DNA from: Leisingera sp. JC1
GTDB taxonomy: Bacteria; Pseudomonadota; Alphaproteobacteria; Rhodobacterales; Rhodobacteraceae
Direction: 5' to 3'
Length of the DNA: 44,879 nt
Assembly (NCBI RefSeq): GCF_001679925.1
Contig: NZ_LYUZ01000081.1
Location: 80,566-125,444 of the forward strand
The notes beneath the pieces are model-generated. The model was not told the origin of the DNA. It saw only the letters and a list, made by a program, of their open reading frames with translations, and made no database searches. Numbering within the stretch: position 1 is the stretch's first letter; every line of letters starts with the position of its first letter. Of this stretch, positions 1 to 8,880 are shown piece after piece. The position numbers and the translations under genes were made by a program.

Positions 1-459
1 CCTGCCTGATTTTCCGCCGTCTTTCAGCGTCACACGAACACCGCCGATCTGCATTGCCTTGTCCACGGCCTTGGCCATGTCATAGACGGTAAGCGCGGCT
101 GTGGAGACGGCGGTGAGCGCTTCCATCTCAACCCCGGTCTGGCCGGTGGTCTTGACGGTCGCCTCGACCCGCACGCCGGGCAGGTCCGGGTCCAGCGTCA
201 GCTCCACCGCGACCTTGGTCACCGGCAGCGGGTGGCACAGCGGGATCAGGTCGGGCGTTTTCTTGGCGCCCATGATGCCCGCCAGGCGGGCCACCGACAA
301 AACGTCCCCCTTCTTGGCGCGGCCTTCCGCTATGATATCAAAGGTTTCCTGCGCCATTGTGATATGGCCCTCGGCAGTGGCGATGCGCGAGGTTACCGCC
401 TTGTCCGAGACATCGACCATGTGGGCGTCGCCCTTGGTGTCGAAATGGGTGAGGCTCAT
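1..459 (-). CDS. moaC: Cyclic pyranopterin monophosphate synthase MoaC (3' end outside window)
   Basis: MoaC acts in molybdenum cofactor synthesis, converting the cyclic dihydro-GTP product of MoaA into cyclic pyranopterin monophosphate in the cytoplasm. Reading in from the start at 459 the protein begins [20 protein letters not shown] and contains the family's LIPLCHPLP segment, the [12 protein letters not shown] helix and a YDMAKAVDK stretch carrying the usual catalytic Asp/Lys. A strong Shine-Dalgarno (AAAGGAGG) lies just upstream of the ATG. 153 codons are visible and the frame is still open at base 1, close to the usual ~158 residues, so only a few residues are missing. It starts 11 bp after the trpC stop and is the last visible gene of trpG-trpD-ung-trpC-moaC. 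The link to tryptophan genes is positional, not functional. Confidence 0.95.
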   Translation of the reverse strand, partial: MSLTHFDTKGDAHMVDVSDKAVTSRIATAEGHITMAQETFDIIAEGRAKKGDVLSVARLAGIMGAKKTPDLIPLCHPLPVTKVAVELTLDPDLPGVRVEATVKTTGQTGVEMEALTAVSTAALTVYDMAKAVDKAMQIGGVRVTLKDGGKSGR

Positions 460-470
460 CCGGTCCTCCT

Positions 471-1283
471 TTACATCATGCCCGGCATCAGCGGGTTGGC
501 GAGCAGCGCACGGGTGGCACCGGCGACGTCATCCTGGCGCATCAGGCTTTCACCAATGAGGAAAGTTCGGGCGCCGTAACGGGCCATGTCGCTGAGGTCC
601 TCAGGCGTGAACAATCCGCTTTCGCAGACGATGGTGCGGTCTGCGGGCACCATGCGGGACAGCGTGCGGGTGGTGTCCAGCGTCGTCTCAAACGTCTTGA
701 GGTTGCGGTTGTTGATGCCCATCAGCGGCGATTTCAGATTGCAGGCGCGCTCAAGCTCTTCCGCGTCATGCACCTCCAGCAGCACATCCATGCCCCATTC
801 AAAGGCGCTTTCCTCCAGCTCCTGCGCCTGGGCGTCGGAGACCGAGGCTAGGATGATCAGAATACAGTCAGCCCCCAGCGCGCGGGCCTCTGCCACCTGG
901 TAGGTGTCATACATGAAGTCCTTGCGCAGTGCGGGCAGGGAGCAGGCCTCGCGGGCCTGGGTAAGGAAGTCCTTGGCGCCCTGGAAGCTGGGGGTGTCGG
1001 TAAGCACCGACAGGCAGGTTGCGCCGCCGTCCTCATAGGCCTTGGCCAGTTCCGCCGGTTCGAAATCGGGGCGGATCAGGCCCTTGGAGGGGCTCGCTTT
1101 CTTGATCTCGGCAATCAGGCCATAACCTGTGCGGTTGGCTTGCATCAGGCTGTCTGCAAAGCCGCGCACCGGCGATGCTTCGCGCGCCTCGGCCTCGACC
1201 GCCTCGATCGGTTTGGCGGCCTTGTCTGCGGCCACTTCCTCAAGCTTATAGGCCTTGATCTTGTCGAGCACGTTTTCGGTCAT
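471..1283 (-). CDS. trpC: Indole-3-glycerol phosphate synthase TrpC
   Basis: Catalyses ring closure of 1-(2-carboxyphenylamino)-deoxyribulose 5-phosphate to indole-3-glycerol phosphate in tryptophan synthesis. The 270-residue single-domain TIM barrel shows the family motifs in order: [12 protein letters not shown] near residue 60, [22 protein letters not shown] with the catalytic Lys, [26 protein letters not shown], and [10 protein letters not shown] near the C-terminus. It is not fused to TrpF. A start six codons upstream (1301) would overlap the ung stop as ATGA, but a GGAG box sits about 10 bases before the ATG at 1283 and none precedes 1301, so I chose 1283. It follows ung closely and precedes moaC by 11 bp. 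Confidence 0.97.
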   Translation of the reverse strand: MTENVLDKIKAYKLEEVAADKAAKPIEAVEAEAREASPVRGFADSLMQANRTGYGLIAEIKKASPSKGLIRPDFEPAELAKAYEDGGATCLSVLTDTPSFQGAKDFLTQAREACSLPALRKDFMYDTYQVAEARALGADCILIILASVSDAQAQELEESAFEWGMDVLLEVHDAEELERACNLKSPLMGINNRNLKTFETTLDTTRTLSRMVPADRTIVCESGLFTPEDLSDMARYGARTFLIGESLMRQDDVAGATRALLANPLMPGMM

Positions 1284-1297
1284 ACCGGCGTCTCCGT

Positions 1298-1951
1298 TCA
1301 TGCGTTCCAGTCTATGGCAGTTTCACCACGGTCGGCGAGCCAATTGTTCACTTTCGAAAAGGGCCGGGACCCGAAGAAACCGCGCCGCGCCGACAACGGC
1401 GAAGGATGGGCGGTTTTCAGGATCAGGTGATCGCCCGGTTTGATATGTTTTTCAAGCTTTTGCGCCGCATTTCCCCAGAGAACGTAGGCGGTGGGGGTTT
1501 CGGACGTCAGTTCCAGCACTTGGTGCACCAGATGATGCCAGCCCAAGTGCTTGTGCCCGTTTGCTTCTCCTGTCGGAACCGACAGGGCGGTATTCAGAAG
1601 CAGCACGCCCTGGCGCGCCCAGCCGCGAAGGTCCGCATCGGGCCGGGTGGTGCCAAGGTCCTCCTGCAGCTCCTTGTAAATATTTGACAAAGATCGTGGA
1701 AGAGGGCGCACATGCGGCTCTGCTGAGAAGGCCAGCCCGTGAGCGTGGCCGGGCGTCGGATAGGGATCCTGACCAAGGATCACCACCCTTGTGTCTTCAG
1801 GCTGGGTCAGTTCCAGCGCCGCAAACCGCTGGTGAGCGGGCGGCAGGATTTCCCGGCCATCCGCTTCAATCGCGGAGGAGATCCCGGGCCAGGCAGTGCT
1901 GAAAAAGGGCAGGCCGGACCAGGCGCCCAGCCCTGCGGGCAGATTGGTCAT
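1298..1951 (-). CDS. ung: Family 1 uracil-DNA glycosylase
   Basis: Removes uracil from DNA at the start of base-excision repair. The 217-residue protein has [10 protein letters not shown] near residues 56-65 with the water-activating Asp62, the [10 protein letters not shown] segment near 117-126, VLWGNAAQ near 158, and the HPSPLS loop with His182. The residue after GQDPY is Pro rather than the His of E. coli Ung; a PYP version is also known from actinobacterial enzymes, so this need not impair activity. The ATG at 1951 overlaps the trpD stop as ATGA, arguing for translational coupling; the longer upstream frame would run deep into trpD. Finding a DNA-repair gene inside a trp operon is unusual. 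Confidence 0.95.
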   Translation of the reverse strand: MTNLPAGLGAWSGLPFFSTAWPGISSAIEADGREILPPAHQRFAALELTQPEDTRVVILGQDPYPTPGHAHGLAFSAEPHVRPLPRSLSNIYKELQEDLGTTRPDADLRGWARQGVLLLNTALSVPTGEANGHKHLGWHHLVHQVLELTSETPTAYVLWGNAAQKLEKHIKPGDHLILKTAHPSPLSARRGFFGSRPFSKVNNWLADRGETAIDWNA

Positions 1952-2967
1952 GCGGCTGAGGTGATGCGGGCCAATGCTTCGACCTTGGCCTTGGCAGCAC
2001 CGCTGTCGATTGACTCTGCGGCGCATGCGACGCCCTCCTTGAGGTCGGAGGCCTTGCCAGCCACCACCAGCGCAGCGGCCGCATTCAGCAGCACCGCGTC
2101 ACGGTAGGCCGAGGGTGTGCCCTGCAGCAGAACGCGGAAGGCCATGGCGTTTTCCGCAGGGGTGCCGCCGACGATCTTGTCGAAGTCGTGCGCCGGCAGG
2201 CCTGCGTCTTCGGGGTGCAGTTCGACGTCGCGGATTTCGCCGTCTTCTTCCAGCGCCGAGACCCAGCTGACACCGGTGATGGTCAGCTCATCGGTGCCAT
2301 CTGAGCCGTGGACCAGCCAGGCACGTTCGGAGCCAAGCGCCTTGAGGGTTTCCGCCATCGGCCGGATCATCTCACGGCTGAAGGCGCCCGTCAGCTGGCG
2401 TTTGACACCGGCCGGGTTGGTAAGTGGGCCGAGGATGTTGAAGATCGTACGGGTTCCGAGCTCAGCCCGGGTCGGCATTACATGAGCCACCGCCGGGTGG
2501 TGCATGGGCGCCATCATGAAACCGATACCGGCCTCATTGATTGCTTTTTCAACGACTTCCGGGCCAACCATCACGTTGATGCCCATCTGGGACTGCATGT
2601 CGGCAGTTCCGGATTTGGAACTGAGATTGCGGTTGCCGTGTTTGGCAACGACCACGCCTGCACCCGCTGCCACAAAGGCAGTTGCGGTGGAGATATTCAG
2701 GGTGTTCTTGCCATCGCCGCCGGTGCCGACGATGTCCATGGCACCTTCGGGGGCCTTGACCGGGTTGCATTTGGACCGCATCACGGCAGCAGCGGCGGCG
2801 TATTCATCGACGCTTTCGCCGCGGGTGCGCATCGCCATCAAAAGCCCGCCGATCTGGCTGGGCGTGGCTTCGCCCTCAAACAGGAGCGTGAAGGCCTTCT
2901 CGGCTTCTTCGCGAGTCAGTGAGCGTTCGGCGGCGGCGCCGATCAGCGGCTTCAGCTGGTCGCTCAT
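1948..2967 (-). CDS. trpD: Anthranilate phosphoribosyltransferase TrpD
   Basis: Transfers phosphoribose from PRPP to anthranilate, the second committed step of tryptophan synthesis. The 339-residue protein matches the family length and shows the PRPP/Mg-binding GTGGDG motif (about residues 81-86) followed by NISTATAFV, the KHGNR motif, and the MMAPMHHPA and [14 protein letters not shown] segments. Both ends overlap neighbours as ATGA: the start with the trpG stop, the stop with the ung start. The three genes are therefore almost certainly one translationally coupled unit. No frame disruption or missing key motif is seen. Confidence 0.98.
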   Translation of the reverse strand: MSDQLKPLIGAAAERSLTREEAEKAFTLLFEGEATPSQIGGLLMAMRTRGESVDEYAAAAAVMRSKCNPVKAPEGAMDIVGTGGDGKNTLNISTATAFVAAGAGVVVAKHGNRNLSSKSGTADMQSQMGINVMVGPEVVEKAINEAGIGFMMAPMHHPAVAHVMPTRAELGTRTIFNILGPLTNPAGVKRQLTGAFSREMIRPMAETLKALGSERAWLVHGSDGTDELTITGVSWVSALEEDGEIRDVELHPEDAGLPAHDFDKIVGGTPAENAMAFRVLLQGTPSAYRDAVLLNAAAALVVAGKASDLKEGVACAAESIDSGAAKAKVEALARITSAA

Positions 2968-3545
2968 GCCGGCACCTGCATCACGTCGAGGAAGTTCTTC
3001 AAGAGGGCGTGGCCATGTTCTGAGGCAATCGATTCCGGGTGGAACTGGACGCCGTGGATCGGCAGTTCCTTGTGCTGCAGGCCCATGATGGTGCCGTCTT
3101 CCAGCTCAGCCGTGATTTCCAGGCAATCAGGCAGGCTATCGCGCTCCACCACCAGGGAGTGATAGCGGGTTGCCTCAAAAGGTGTCGGCAAACCCTTGAA
3201 AACGCCCGTATCCTTGTGGTGCATCATGCCCATTTTCCCGTGCACGATCTCGTGGCAGCGCACCACCTTGCCGCCGAAGGCCTGGCCGATGGTCTGATGG
3301 CCGAGGCAGACGCCCAGCAGCGGCGTTCCGGTCTCCGCCGCAGCCTCCGTCAGGGCCAGGCAGATGCCGGCCTGATCCGGGTCGCAGGGTCCCGGCGACA
3401 GCAGGATGCCTGCGGGCTTCATCGCCATGGCTTCCTGCACATTGATGGCGTCGTTGCGGTGCACTTCCATTTCGGCGCCAAGCTCGCCGAGGTAGTGGAC
3501 GAGGTTGTAGGTGAAGGAATCGTAGTTGTCGATCAGCAGCAGCAT
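2964..3545 (-). CDS. trpG: Anthranilate synthase glutamine amidotransferase component
   Basis: Supplies ammonia from glutamine to TrpE for anthranilate formation; such class I amidotransferases sometimes also serve p-aminobenzoate synthesis. The 193-residue protein begins [20 protein letters not shown], typical of the family, and carries the Cys-His-Glu triad: nucleophile Cys80 in GVCLGHQ, and His169/Glu171 in QFHPES. The open frame extends ~90 codons upstream, but that part is proline/arginine-rich without homology, so the start at 3545 is the right one. The gene is first in trpG-trpD-ung-trpC-moaC. Its partner trpE lies about 1.8 kb away on the same strand, separated by a plus-strand gene. 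Confidence 0.97.
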   Translation of the reverse strand: MLLLIDNYDSFTYNLVHYLGELGAEMEVHRNDAINVQEAMAMKPAGILLSPGPCDPDQAGICLALTEAAAETGTPLLGVCLGHQTIGQAFGGKVVRCHEIVHGKMGMMHHKDTGVFKGLPTPFEATRYHSLVVERDSLPDCLEITAELEDGTIMGLQHKELPIHGVQFHPESIASEHGHALLKNFLDVMQVPA

Positions 3546-3587
3546 CTTGCGGGCTCTTTTAAGGGTGGCGGGCGGGGTGCGCGCCGC

Positions 3588-3616
3588 AGTATAGTGGTTG
3601 CAACATACTTGTTCAG
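3588..3616 (-). promoter_or_regulatory. Candidate sigma70-type promoter for trpGDC
   Basis: On the minus strand a TATACT hexamer (3593-3588) is preceded at 17 bp by CTGAAC (3616-3611). The -10 is one base from consensus; the -35 is weak. A start near 3581 leaves a leader of only about 36 nt before trpG, too short for a classical leader-peptide attenuator, so regulation by attenuation looks unlikely if this promoter is the right one. Confidence 0.4.
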
Positions 3617-3733
3617 GGATACGAGGCAGCGTCAAGGGCAGGAAGGGCGAATGCGGGGGCGAACCGGCACATGGTTCGCACTGGCAGGCCTGAGCGGCGC
3701 AGCACGGCAGAAAGATTGAGAGGCAAAACAGGC

Positions 3734-5296
3734 ATGCGTGGATTTCTGGGCGGCGTGAGTGTCGGGGCTTTGCTGGCGGCGGGCGGACTGGCGATGCTGT
3801 CACTGTCGGTGCCACTGCCGCAGACGGCAGTCAAACAGGACCCAGTACCGGAACCTGCCGGGCAAACTGCGGGTGCAGCGCCTGAGGTGGCGGAAACTCA
3901 AGAGGCGGAGGCTCCGCAACCGGTTGCGCATGATCCCGGTGAGGCGCCGCAGATGCCCAATGGCGGCGGTGAAGAAGCAGTGGTTCCCGGCAATGGCCAG
4001 CGCGACGCCGACCTGGCTGAGGTTCAGCCCGAGGCACCCGGTGCAGAGGCCGCAGGGGATGACCTGAGCGCCCTTGCCGGCGCCGATACGTCCCCGGCAG
4101 ACCAGCCTGCGGTTGGCCTTGTCACCGCAATGCAAAGTGCGGGCAAGCTTGCACCGGCAAAGGCTCCGGAGCCGGTGATGACCGCCGCCGGGCACCAGCC
4201 GCAGGCGGCGCTGCCTGCCGCCCCGGAGGCGCCAGGCAGCGAGAGTGTGATTGTAGCTTCAACAGAACCCGCAGCTGCGCCGGAAGAAAGCCCCGCGGCA
4301 GAGGGGCTTGGGACGGTTGAGCTGCCTGCGCAGCAGAAGCCCCCCGCGACAGCCGAAGCCCCTGTGTCCAGCACCGTACAGGTTCCGGATATCGGCACAG
4401 CGCCTGCAGAAATTACACTGCCGGTGATCGGGGCTGCATCTGGCATCCCGGCGGCCGCGGGCAGCAGTGATACCGATGAAAGTGCGGAACAGACTGCGGA
4501 TTCGGAAGCCGCCGAACCTGCACCACTGACACCCAGCATCGGAACACTGGTTGTGCCGCTGACCGAGCGGGACAAGCAGGAAACCGGCTCTGACGGTTTT
4601 GGCGGCGAGCCTGTGGCCAATCCGTTTACCGCCAATGCGGAACCGTTCCTCAACCCCGAAGACCGTCCTTTGATGTCGATTGTTCTGATTGATGATGCCG
4701 GCGCAATTGGAGCGGAGGCCCTGGCGGAATTTCCCTACCCGTTGAGCTTTGCGATCGACCCGGAGGATCCTGAGGCAGCCGCGAAAATGGCTGCCCGCCG
4801 GGAGGCCGGTTTTGAGGTTCTGATGCTGGCGGACCTGCCGCGTGAAGCCACGCCGCAAGACGCGGAAACCTCCTTTGAGGTCTGGCGCGGCAAGCTGCCG
4901 GAGGCAGTGGCAATCCTTGAAGGTGTTGATACCGGCGTTCAGGGCAACCGCCCGCTGGCGGACCAGGTGGCGGCGGTGGCGGCTTCAGCCGGTTACGGCC
5001 TCGTGACCCAGGACAGCGGCCTTAATACCGTGCAGAAACTGGCGCTGCGCGACGGCGTGCCGGCTGGTGTGGTGTTCCGCGATTTTGACGGTGCAGGACA
5101 GGATCCGCGGGCGATCCGCCGGTTCCTGGATCAGGCGGCGTTCCGTGCCGGGCAGGAGGGCGCGGTGATCATGCTGGGCCGCCTGCGGCCCGATACGATC
5201 TCGGCTTTGCTGCTGTGGGGGCTTCAAGACCGGGCGGAGCGGGTGGCGCTGGCACCGGTCTCAGCCAGCCTGGATTCGCTGCTGCCCGAGAAGTGA
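3734..5296 (+). CDS. Membrane-anchored divergent polysaccharide deacetylase (YibQ-like)
   Basis: A 520-residue protein in three parts. Residues ~5-25 form one hydrophobic segment ([20 protein letters not shown]), a signal anchor. Residues ~30-310 are low-complexity, rich in Ala, Pro, Glu and Gly, and probably disordered. Residues ~312-520 resemble the divergent polysaccharide deacetylase family (YibQ/DUF610, PF04748): [15 protein letters not shown] with the paired Asp, [26 protein letters not shown], and a late [16 protein letters not shown] segment. The family is tied to the cell envelope but the substrate is not established. I start at 3734, where the hydrophobic segment begins, rather than 3671. 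It is divergent from trpG and separates it from trpE. Confidence 0.85.
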   Translation: MRGFLGGVSVGALLAAGGLAMLSLSVPLPQTAVKQDPVPEPAGQTAGAAPEVAETQEAEAPQPVAHDPGEAPQMPNGGGEEAVVPGNGQRDADLAEVQPEAPGAEAAGDDLSALAGADTSPADQPAVGLVTAMQSAGKLAPAKAPEPVMTAAGHQPQAALPAAPEAPGSESVIVASTEPAAAPEESPAAEGLGTVELPAQQKPPATAEAPVSSTVQVPDIGTAPAEITLPVIGAASGIPAAAGSSDTDESAEQTADSEAAEPAPLTPSIGTLVVPLTERDKQETGSDGFGGEPVANPFTANAEPFLNPEDRPLMSIVLIDDAGAIGAEALAEFPYPLSFAIDPEDPEAAAKMAARREAGFEVLMLADLPREATPQDAETSFEVWRGKLPEAVAILEGVDTGVQGNRPLADQVAAVAASAGYGLVTQDSGLNTVQKLALRDGVPAGVVFRDFDGAGQDPRAIRRFLDQAAFRAGQEGAVIMLGRLRPDTISALLLWGLQDRAERVALAPVSASLDSLLPEK

Positions 5297-5311
5297 TCCC
5301 TCGCAAAGTGA

Positions 5312-5336
5312 AACGGCGCCCTGAACGGGCGCCGTT
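5312..5336. terminator. Hairpin between convergent genes, likely bidirectional terminator
   Basis: A perfect 10-bp stem (AACGGCGCCC / GGGCGCCGTT) with a 5-base loop lies 16 bp after the YibQ-like stop and about 57 bp beyond the trpE stop, between convergent genes. On the minus strand the stem runs into TCACTTT, on the plus strand into GCCTTC, so it is better as a trpE terminator. Confidence 0.65.
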
Positions 5337-5392
5337 GCCTTCGGAAGAAGTGTTTTCACAAGAAAGAAGCGGGGTATCCCGCCATTTTGGGG

Positions 5393-6904
5393 TTAACTGT
5401 TGCCGTTTCCGGTAAAACGAGCGGCGTCGGCGGCAGCACGGCGGATGGCGTTGGATTTGTGGACAGTCTCCATGTATTCGGCCTCCGGGTCGCTGTCATA
5501 GACAACGCCGCCGCCGGCCTGGATATAGAGGTTCTGATCCTTGACGATGGCTGTGCGCAGAGCAATGCACATGTCCATGTCACCGCCGGCCGAGAAATAA
5601 CCGACGCCGCCGCCGTAGATGCCGCGCTTTTCAGGCTCCAGTTCGTCGATGATTTCCATCGCCCGAACCTTGGGCGCGCCGGAGACAGTGCCAGCGGGCA
5701 TGCCGGCAAAGAAGGCATCCAGCGCATCCTTGTCCTCTGCCAGCTCACCCACGACATTGGAGACGATGTGCATCACATGGCTGTAGCGTTCGATGATGAA
5801 CTTCTCAGTCGGGCGCACGGTGCCGATTTTGGCCACCCGGCCAGTGTCGTTGCGGCCGAGGTCCAGGAGCATCAGGTGCTCTGCCAGCTCCTTCTTGTCG
5901 GCCAGCAGATCGGCCTCCAGCGCCTTGTCCTCTTCCGGCGTGGCGCCGCGCGGGCGGGTGCCTGCGATGGGGCGGATGGTGACCTCCTGCCCGAAGACGC
6001 GGACCAGGATTTCAGGGCTTGCACCCACCACCTGGAAACCGCCGAAATTGAAGTAGAACATGAAGGGCGACGGGTTGGTGCGCCGCAGCGAGCGGTAAAG
6101 CGCGAAAGGCGGCTGGCGGAATTCCTGGGTCCAGCGCTGTGCCGGCACCACCTGAAAGATGTCGCCTGCACGGATGTATTCCTTGGCCTTCTCCACTGCG
6201 GCCATATAGCCGTCCTTGGTGAAATTCGAGACCGGCGGGGAGACTTCGTGCGCGTCGCCGAGGTCGCGGCTTTCAGCAGGCATCGCGCGTTCCAGATCGC
6301 GCACCGCGTCCATTACCCGTTCGGCTGCCTGAGCGTAGGCCGCCTTGGCGGTCTGGCCGTCGCTGGACCAGACGGGGGACACTACGGTGACCTCGCCTTT
6401 GACGCCGTCCAGCACGGCAATGACCGAAGGACGCAGCATCAGCGCGTCGGGCAGGCCGAGCGGATCGGGGTTCACGTCAGGCAGGTGTTCGACCAGACGG
6501 ATCATGTCATAGCCGAGGTAGCCAAAGAGTCCGGCCGCTGCCTGGGGCAGATCGTCGGGCAGGTCGATTTTGCTTTCGGCAATCAGCGCCCGCAGGTTGT
6601 CCATCGGATTGCCGTCCTGCGGGGTGAAGTCGTCCGCGTCGAACCGCGCCGAGCGGTTCAGGGCCGACTGCTCCCCGTGGCAACGCCAGACCAGATCCGG
6701 CTTCATTCCGATGATCGAATAGCGCCCGCGCACTTCGCCGCCGGTGACGGACTCCAGCATGAAGGCGTCCTTCTGGGCGCCGGTGAGCTTGAGCATCAGC
6801 GACACCGGCGTGTCGAGATCAGCGGCAAGGCGGGTGTAGACGACCTGGTTTTCGCCGGCCTCGTAGGCCTTGGAAAATGTGTCGAAATCGGGAGTCAGGG
6901 CCAT
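5393..6904 (-). CDS. trpE: Anthranilate synthase component I TrpE
   Basis: Converts chorismate plus ammonia to anthranilate, partnering TrpG. The 503-residue protein has the usual N-terminal regulatory half (including a SLMLKLTGAQ stretch near residue 35 and SIIGMKPDLVW) and a chorismate-binding C-terminal half with DIFQVVPAQRW, GASPEILVRV, IAGTRPRGATPEEDKALE, LLADKKELAEHLMLLDLGRND and AGTVSGAPKVRAMEIIDELE, all typical catalytic motifs. The ATG at 6904 lies 16 bp after the ppiD stop, so the two are probably co-transcribed. It is not fused to TrpG. Confidence 0.97.
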   Translation of the reverse strand: MALTPDFDTFSKAYEAGENQVVYTRLAADLDTPVSLMLKLTGAQKDAFMLESVTGGEVRGRYSIIGMKPDLVWRCHGEQSALNRSARFDADDFTPQDGNPMDNLRALIAESKIDLPDDLPQAAAGLFGYLGYDMIRLVEHLPDVNPDPLGLPDALMLRPSVIAVLDGVKGEVTVVSPVWSSDGQTAKAAYAQAAERVMDAVRDLERAMPAESRDLGDAHEVSPPVSNFTKDGYMAAVEKAKEYIRAGDIFQVVPAQRWTQEFRQPPFALYRSLRRTNPSPFMFYFNFGGFQVVGASPEILVRVFGQEVTIRPIAGTRPRGATPEEDKALEADLLADKKELAEHLMLLDLGRNDTGRVAKIGTVRPTEKFIIERYSHVMHIVSNVVGELAEDKDALDAFFAGMPAGTVSGAPKVRAMEIIDELEPEKRGIYGGGVGYFSAGGDMDMCIALRTAIVKDQNLYIQAGGGVVYDSDPEAEYMETVHKSNAIRRAAADAARFTGNGNS

Positions 6905-6920
6905 GGATCAGGTGCCTTGG

Positions 6921-8762
6921 TTACTGGAAGTTCGCCTGCGCTGCGTTCAGCGCCTGCTGGTCTACACGGGGTTCGGCGCGGGTCTGGACGTCCTGCGCAT
7001 AAGCCTGGAACAGTTCCTGCGCCAGAGCCTGGTCCAGTTGCGCCTGCAGCGCCTGGGTGAGCAGGTTCATGTCGTCGCTGGCTTCCGGCGGCAGGATGGC
7101 GTCAAGACGCACAACCACGGCTGAGTCCGCATCCTGCACCAGGCGGAAATCGCCGGTTTCCATTCCGAAAACATCAGCGACCAGGCTGGCCGGCACCGTG
7201 TCGATATAGGCCGTGCGGGTCAGGCCGGTTTCGGTTTGCACCTCAGCACCCTCGGCAAAGCTGCCTGCGTCTTCCGCCTGGGCCAGCAGTTCCTCACCCT
7301 GTTTCCGCAGGGTGCTGGCGCGGCGGTCGGCATTCCACGCGGTCAGAACCTTATCCTTGGCATCTGCGAACGGTTCCGGACGTTCCGGCAGGACATCATC
7401 CAGACGGATGGCAAACAGGCTGCCATCTTCCAGGAAACCGACTTCCGGAAAGTCCTCGGCGGTGACCGCAGCAGCTGCGGTGCGGAAGCCCTCATAGGCG
7501 GCGATGTCGTCGCTGCCTTCCTCAGTCCAATTGATCTGGGCCAGCTCCAGTCCGCTTTCGGTTGCCAGTTCCTCCAGAGTGGCACCGCCGGCCAGCATGT
7601 CGTCAATGTCCTCGGCCTGGGTTTCCACCAGGCGGCGGGCGCGGTCGGAGGCCAGTTCCTCCACCAATTCCGGCTTGGCGTCATCAAAGGTGGTGATCTG
7701 AGCCTCAAGCCGGCCGTTCACACGGTAGAGCGCCGGGCCGAGGTCGGAGGGCAGGGGGCCTGCCACGGTGCCCACCTCAGAAGCAAAGACATCAGCGCCG
7801 GCTGCGCCAAGGTCGCCCATGGTGACGTCGCCCATGTCGATGTCCTGAAGTGTCAGGCCACGGGTCTCGACCAGGCTTTCGAAGGTGGCGCCGCCGGTTT
7901 CCAGCTGCGCCTTGGCGCTGGCGGCGGCTTCCTCATCGCCAAACACCAGACGTTCGACCAGGCGGCGTTCCGGCACCTGATACTGGTCGGAGCGGTCTTC
8001 GAACAGGCGCTGCAGCTGGGCCTCGTCCACCTCGATCTCGTCCAGCAGCATCGAGGGGCGCAGGGCAGCGTAGGTGATGACCTTGGTTTCCGGCAGCATG
8101 AACTGGTCCTGGTTGGCCTCGTAGAAGGCTTCCAGGTCCGCATCCGTGGGCGCCAGGGTGATCAGCGCGATGTCAGACGCCATCAGCTGCACATAAGAAA
8201 AGCTGCGGCGGGCCCCGATGTAGCTGGTCAGGGTTTCTGTCAGGGTTTCGGGCATTTTGGCACCGGACAGCACCGCGCGCTGAACAATGGTGCGGGCGGC
8301 CTCGCGGCGCAGGTCTTCTTCGAACTCCTTCTCCGTCAGGCCGGCGTTGCGCAGGGCATAGCTGTAGGCCTCGCGGTCGAACTGGCCGTTCACGCCCTGA
8401 AAAGCGTCGATGGCGGCCAGTTCCTCGATCAGGTTTTCATCACCCAGCGACAGGCCAAGATTCTTGGCCTCGTGATCCAGTGCGGCAATGGAAATCAGGC
8501 GCCCCAGAACCACCCGGTCAAGACCAAAGGCGGTCATCTGCGCCATCGACATCGCCTGGCCGGTCTGTGCCTGCAGGGCGCGCTGTTCGCGCTGCAGTTC
8601 GCGCACATAAGTGCCGATGCTGACATCCTCGTCACCAACCTGGGCGACGGAGGAAGAGGAACTGGAGAAGTTCACGGCGCCAAAGCCGGCAAGGCCGACA
8701 ATCAGCATCCCCATCAGGATCCAGACGAAGGTTTTGGATAGATGTTTCATGCCTGCGGCCAT
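6921..8762 (-). CDS. ppiD: Membrane-anchored peptidyl-prolyl isomerase PpiD/SurA-type chaperone
   Basis: A 613-residue periplasmic folding factor. Residues ~8-30 (MKHLSKTFVWILMGMLIVGLAG...) are a single signal-anchor helix. A SurA_N-like chaperone region follows (about residues 40-190, with LGLSLGDENLIEELAAIDAFQ and FDREAYSYALRNAGLTEKEF), then a parvulin-like segment around 260-370 (RLVERLVFGDEEAA, GATFESLVETRGL), then a second helical region. The start at 8762 is set by AAAGAGG about 8 bases upstream; the longer frame has no recognisable N-terminus. It precedes trpE by 16 bp on the same strand. Parvulin active-site residues are hard to judge by eye, and many PpiD domains are catalytically weak. 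Confidence 0.9.
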   Translation of the reverse strand: MAAGMKHLSKTFVWILMGMLIVGLAGFGAVNFSSSSSSVAQVGDEDVSIGTYVRELQREQRALQAQTGQAMSMAQMTAFGLDRVVLGRLISIAALDHEAKNLGLSLGDENLIEELAAIDAFQGVNGQFDREAYSYALRNAGLTEKEFEEDLRREAARTIVQRAVLSGAKMPETLTETLTSYIGARRSFSYVQLMASDIALITLAPTDADLEAFYEANQDQFMLPETKVITYAALRPSMLLDEIEVDEAQLQRLFEDRSDQYQVPERRLVERLVFGDEEAAASAKAQLETGGATFESLVETRGLTLQDIDMGDVTMGDLGAAGADVFASEVGTVAGPLPSDLGPALYRVNGRLEAQITTFDDAKPELVEELASDRARRLVETQAEDIDDMLAGGATLEELATESGLELAQINWTEEGSDDIAAYEGFRTAAAAVTAEDFPEVGFLEDGSLFAIRLDDVLPERPEPFADAKDKVLTAWNADRRASTLRKQGEELLAQAEDAGSFAEGAEVQTETGLTRTAYIDTVPASLVADVFGMETGDFRLVQDADSAVVVRLDAILPPEASDDMNLLTQALQAQLDQALAQELFQAYAQDVQTRAEPRVDQQALNAAQANFQ

Positions 8763-8880
8763 GATGCCCTCTTTATTGTTCTGCCGCGCAAGGGAACGCC
8801 CTGCAGCGGGAAATGCCGCTGACTGAATACGCGGCTGCCCGCAGAGGAGCAAGATGAATGCAGCGCAAACTGCTGGGTGA

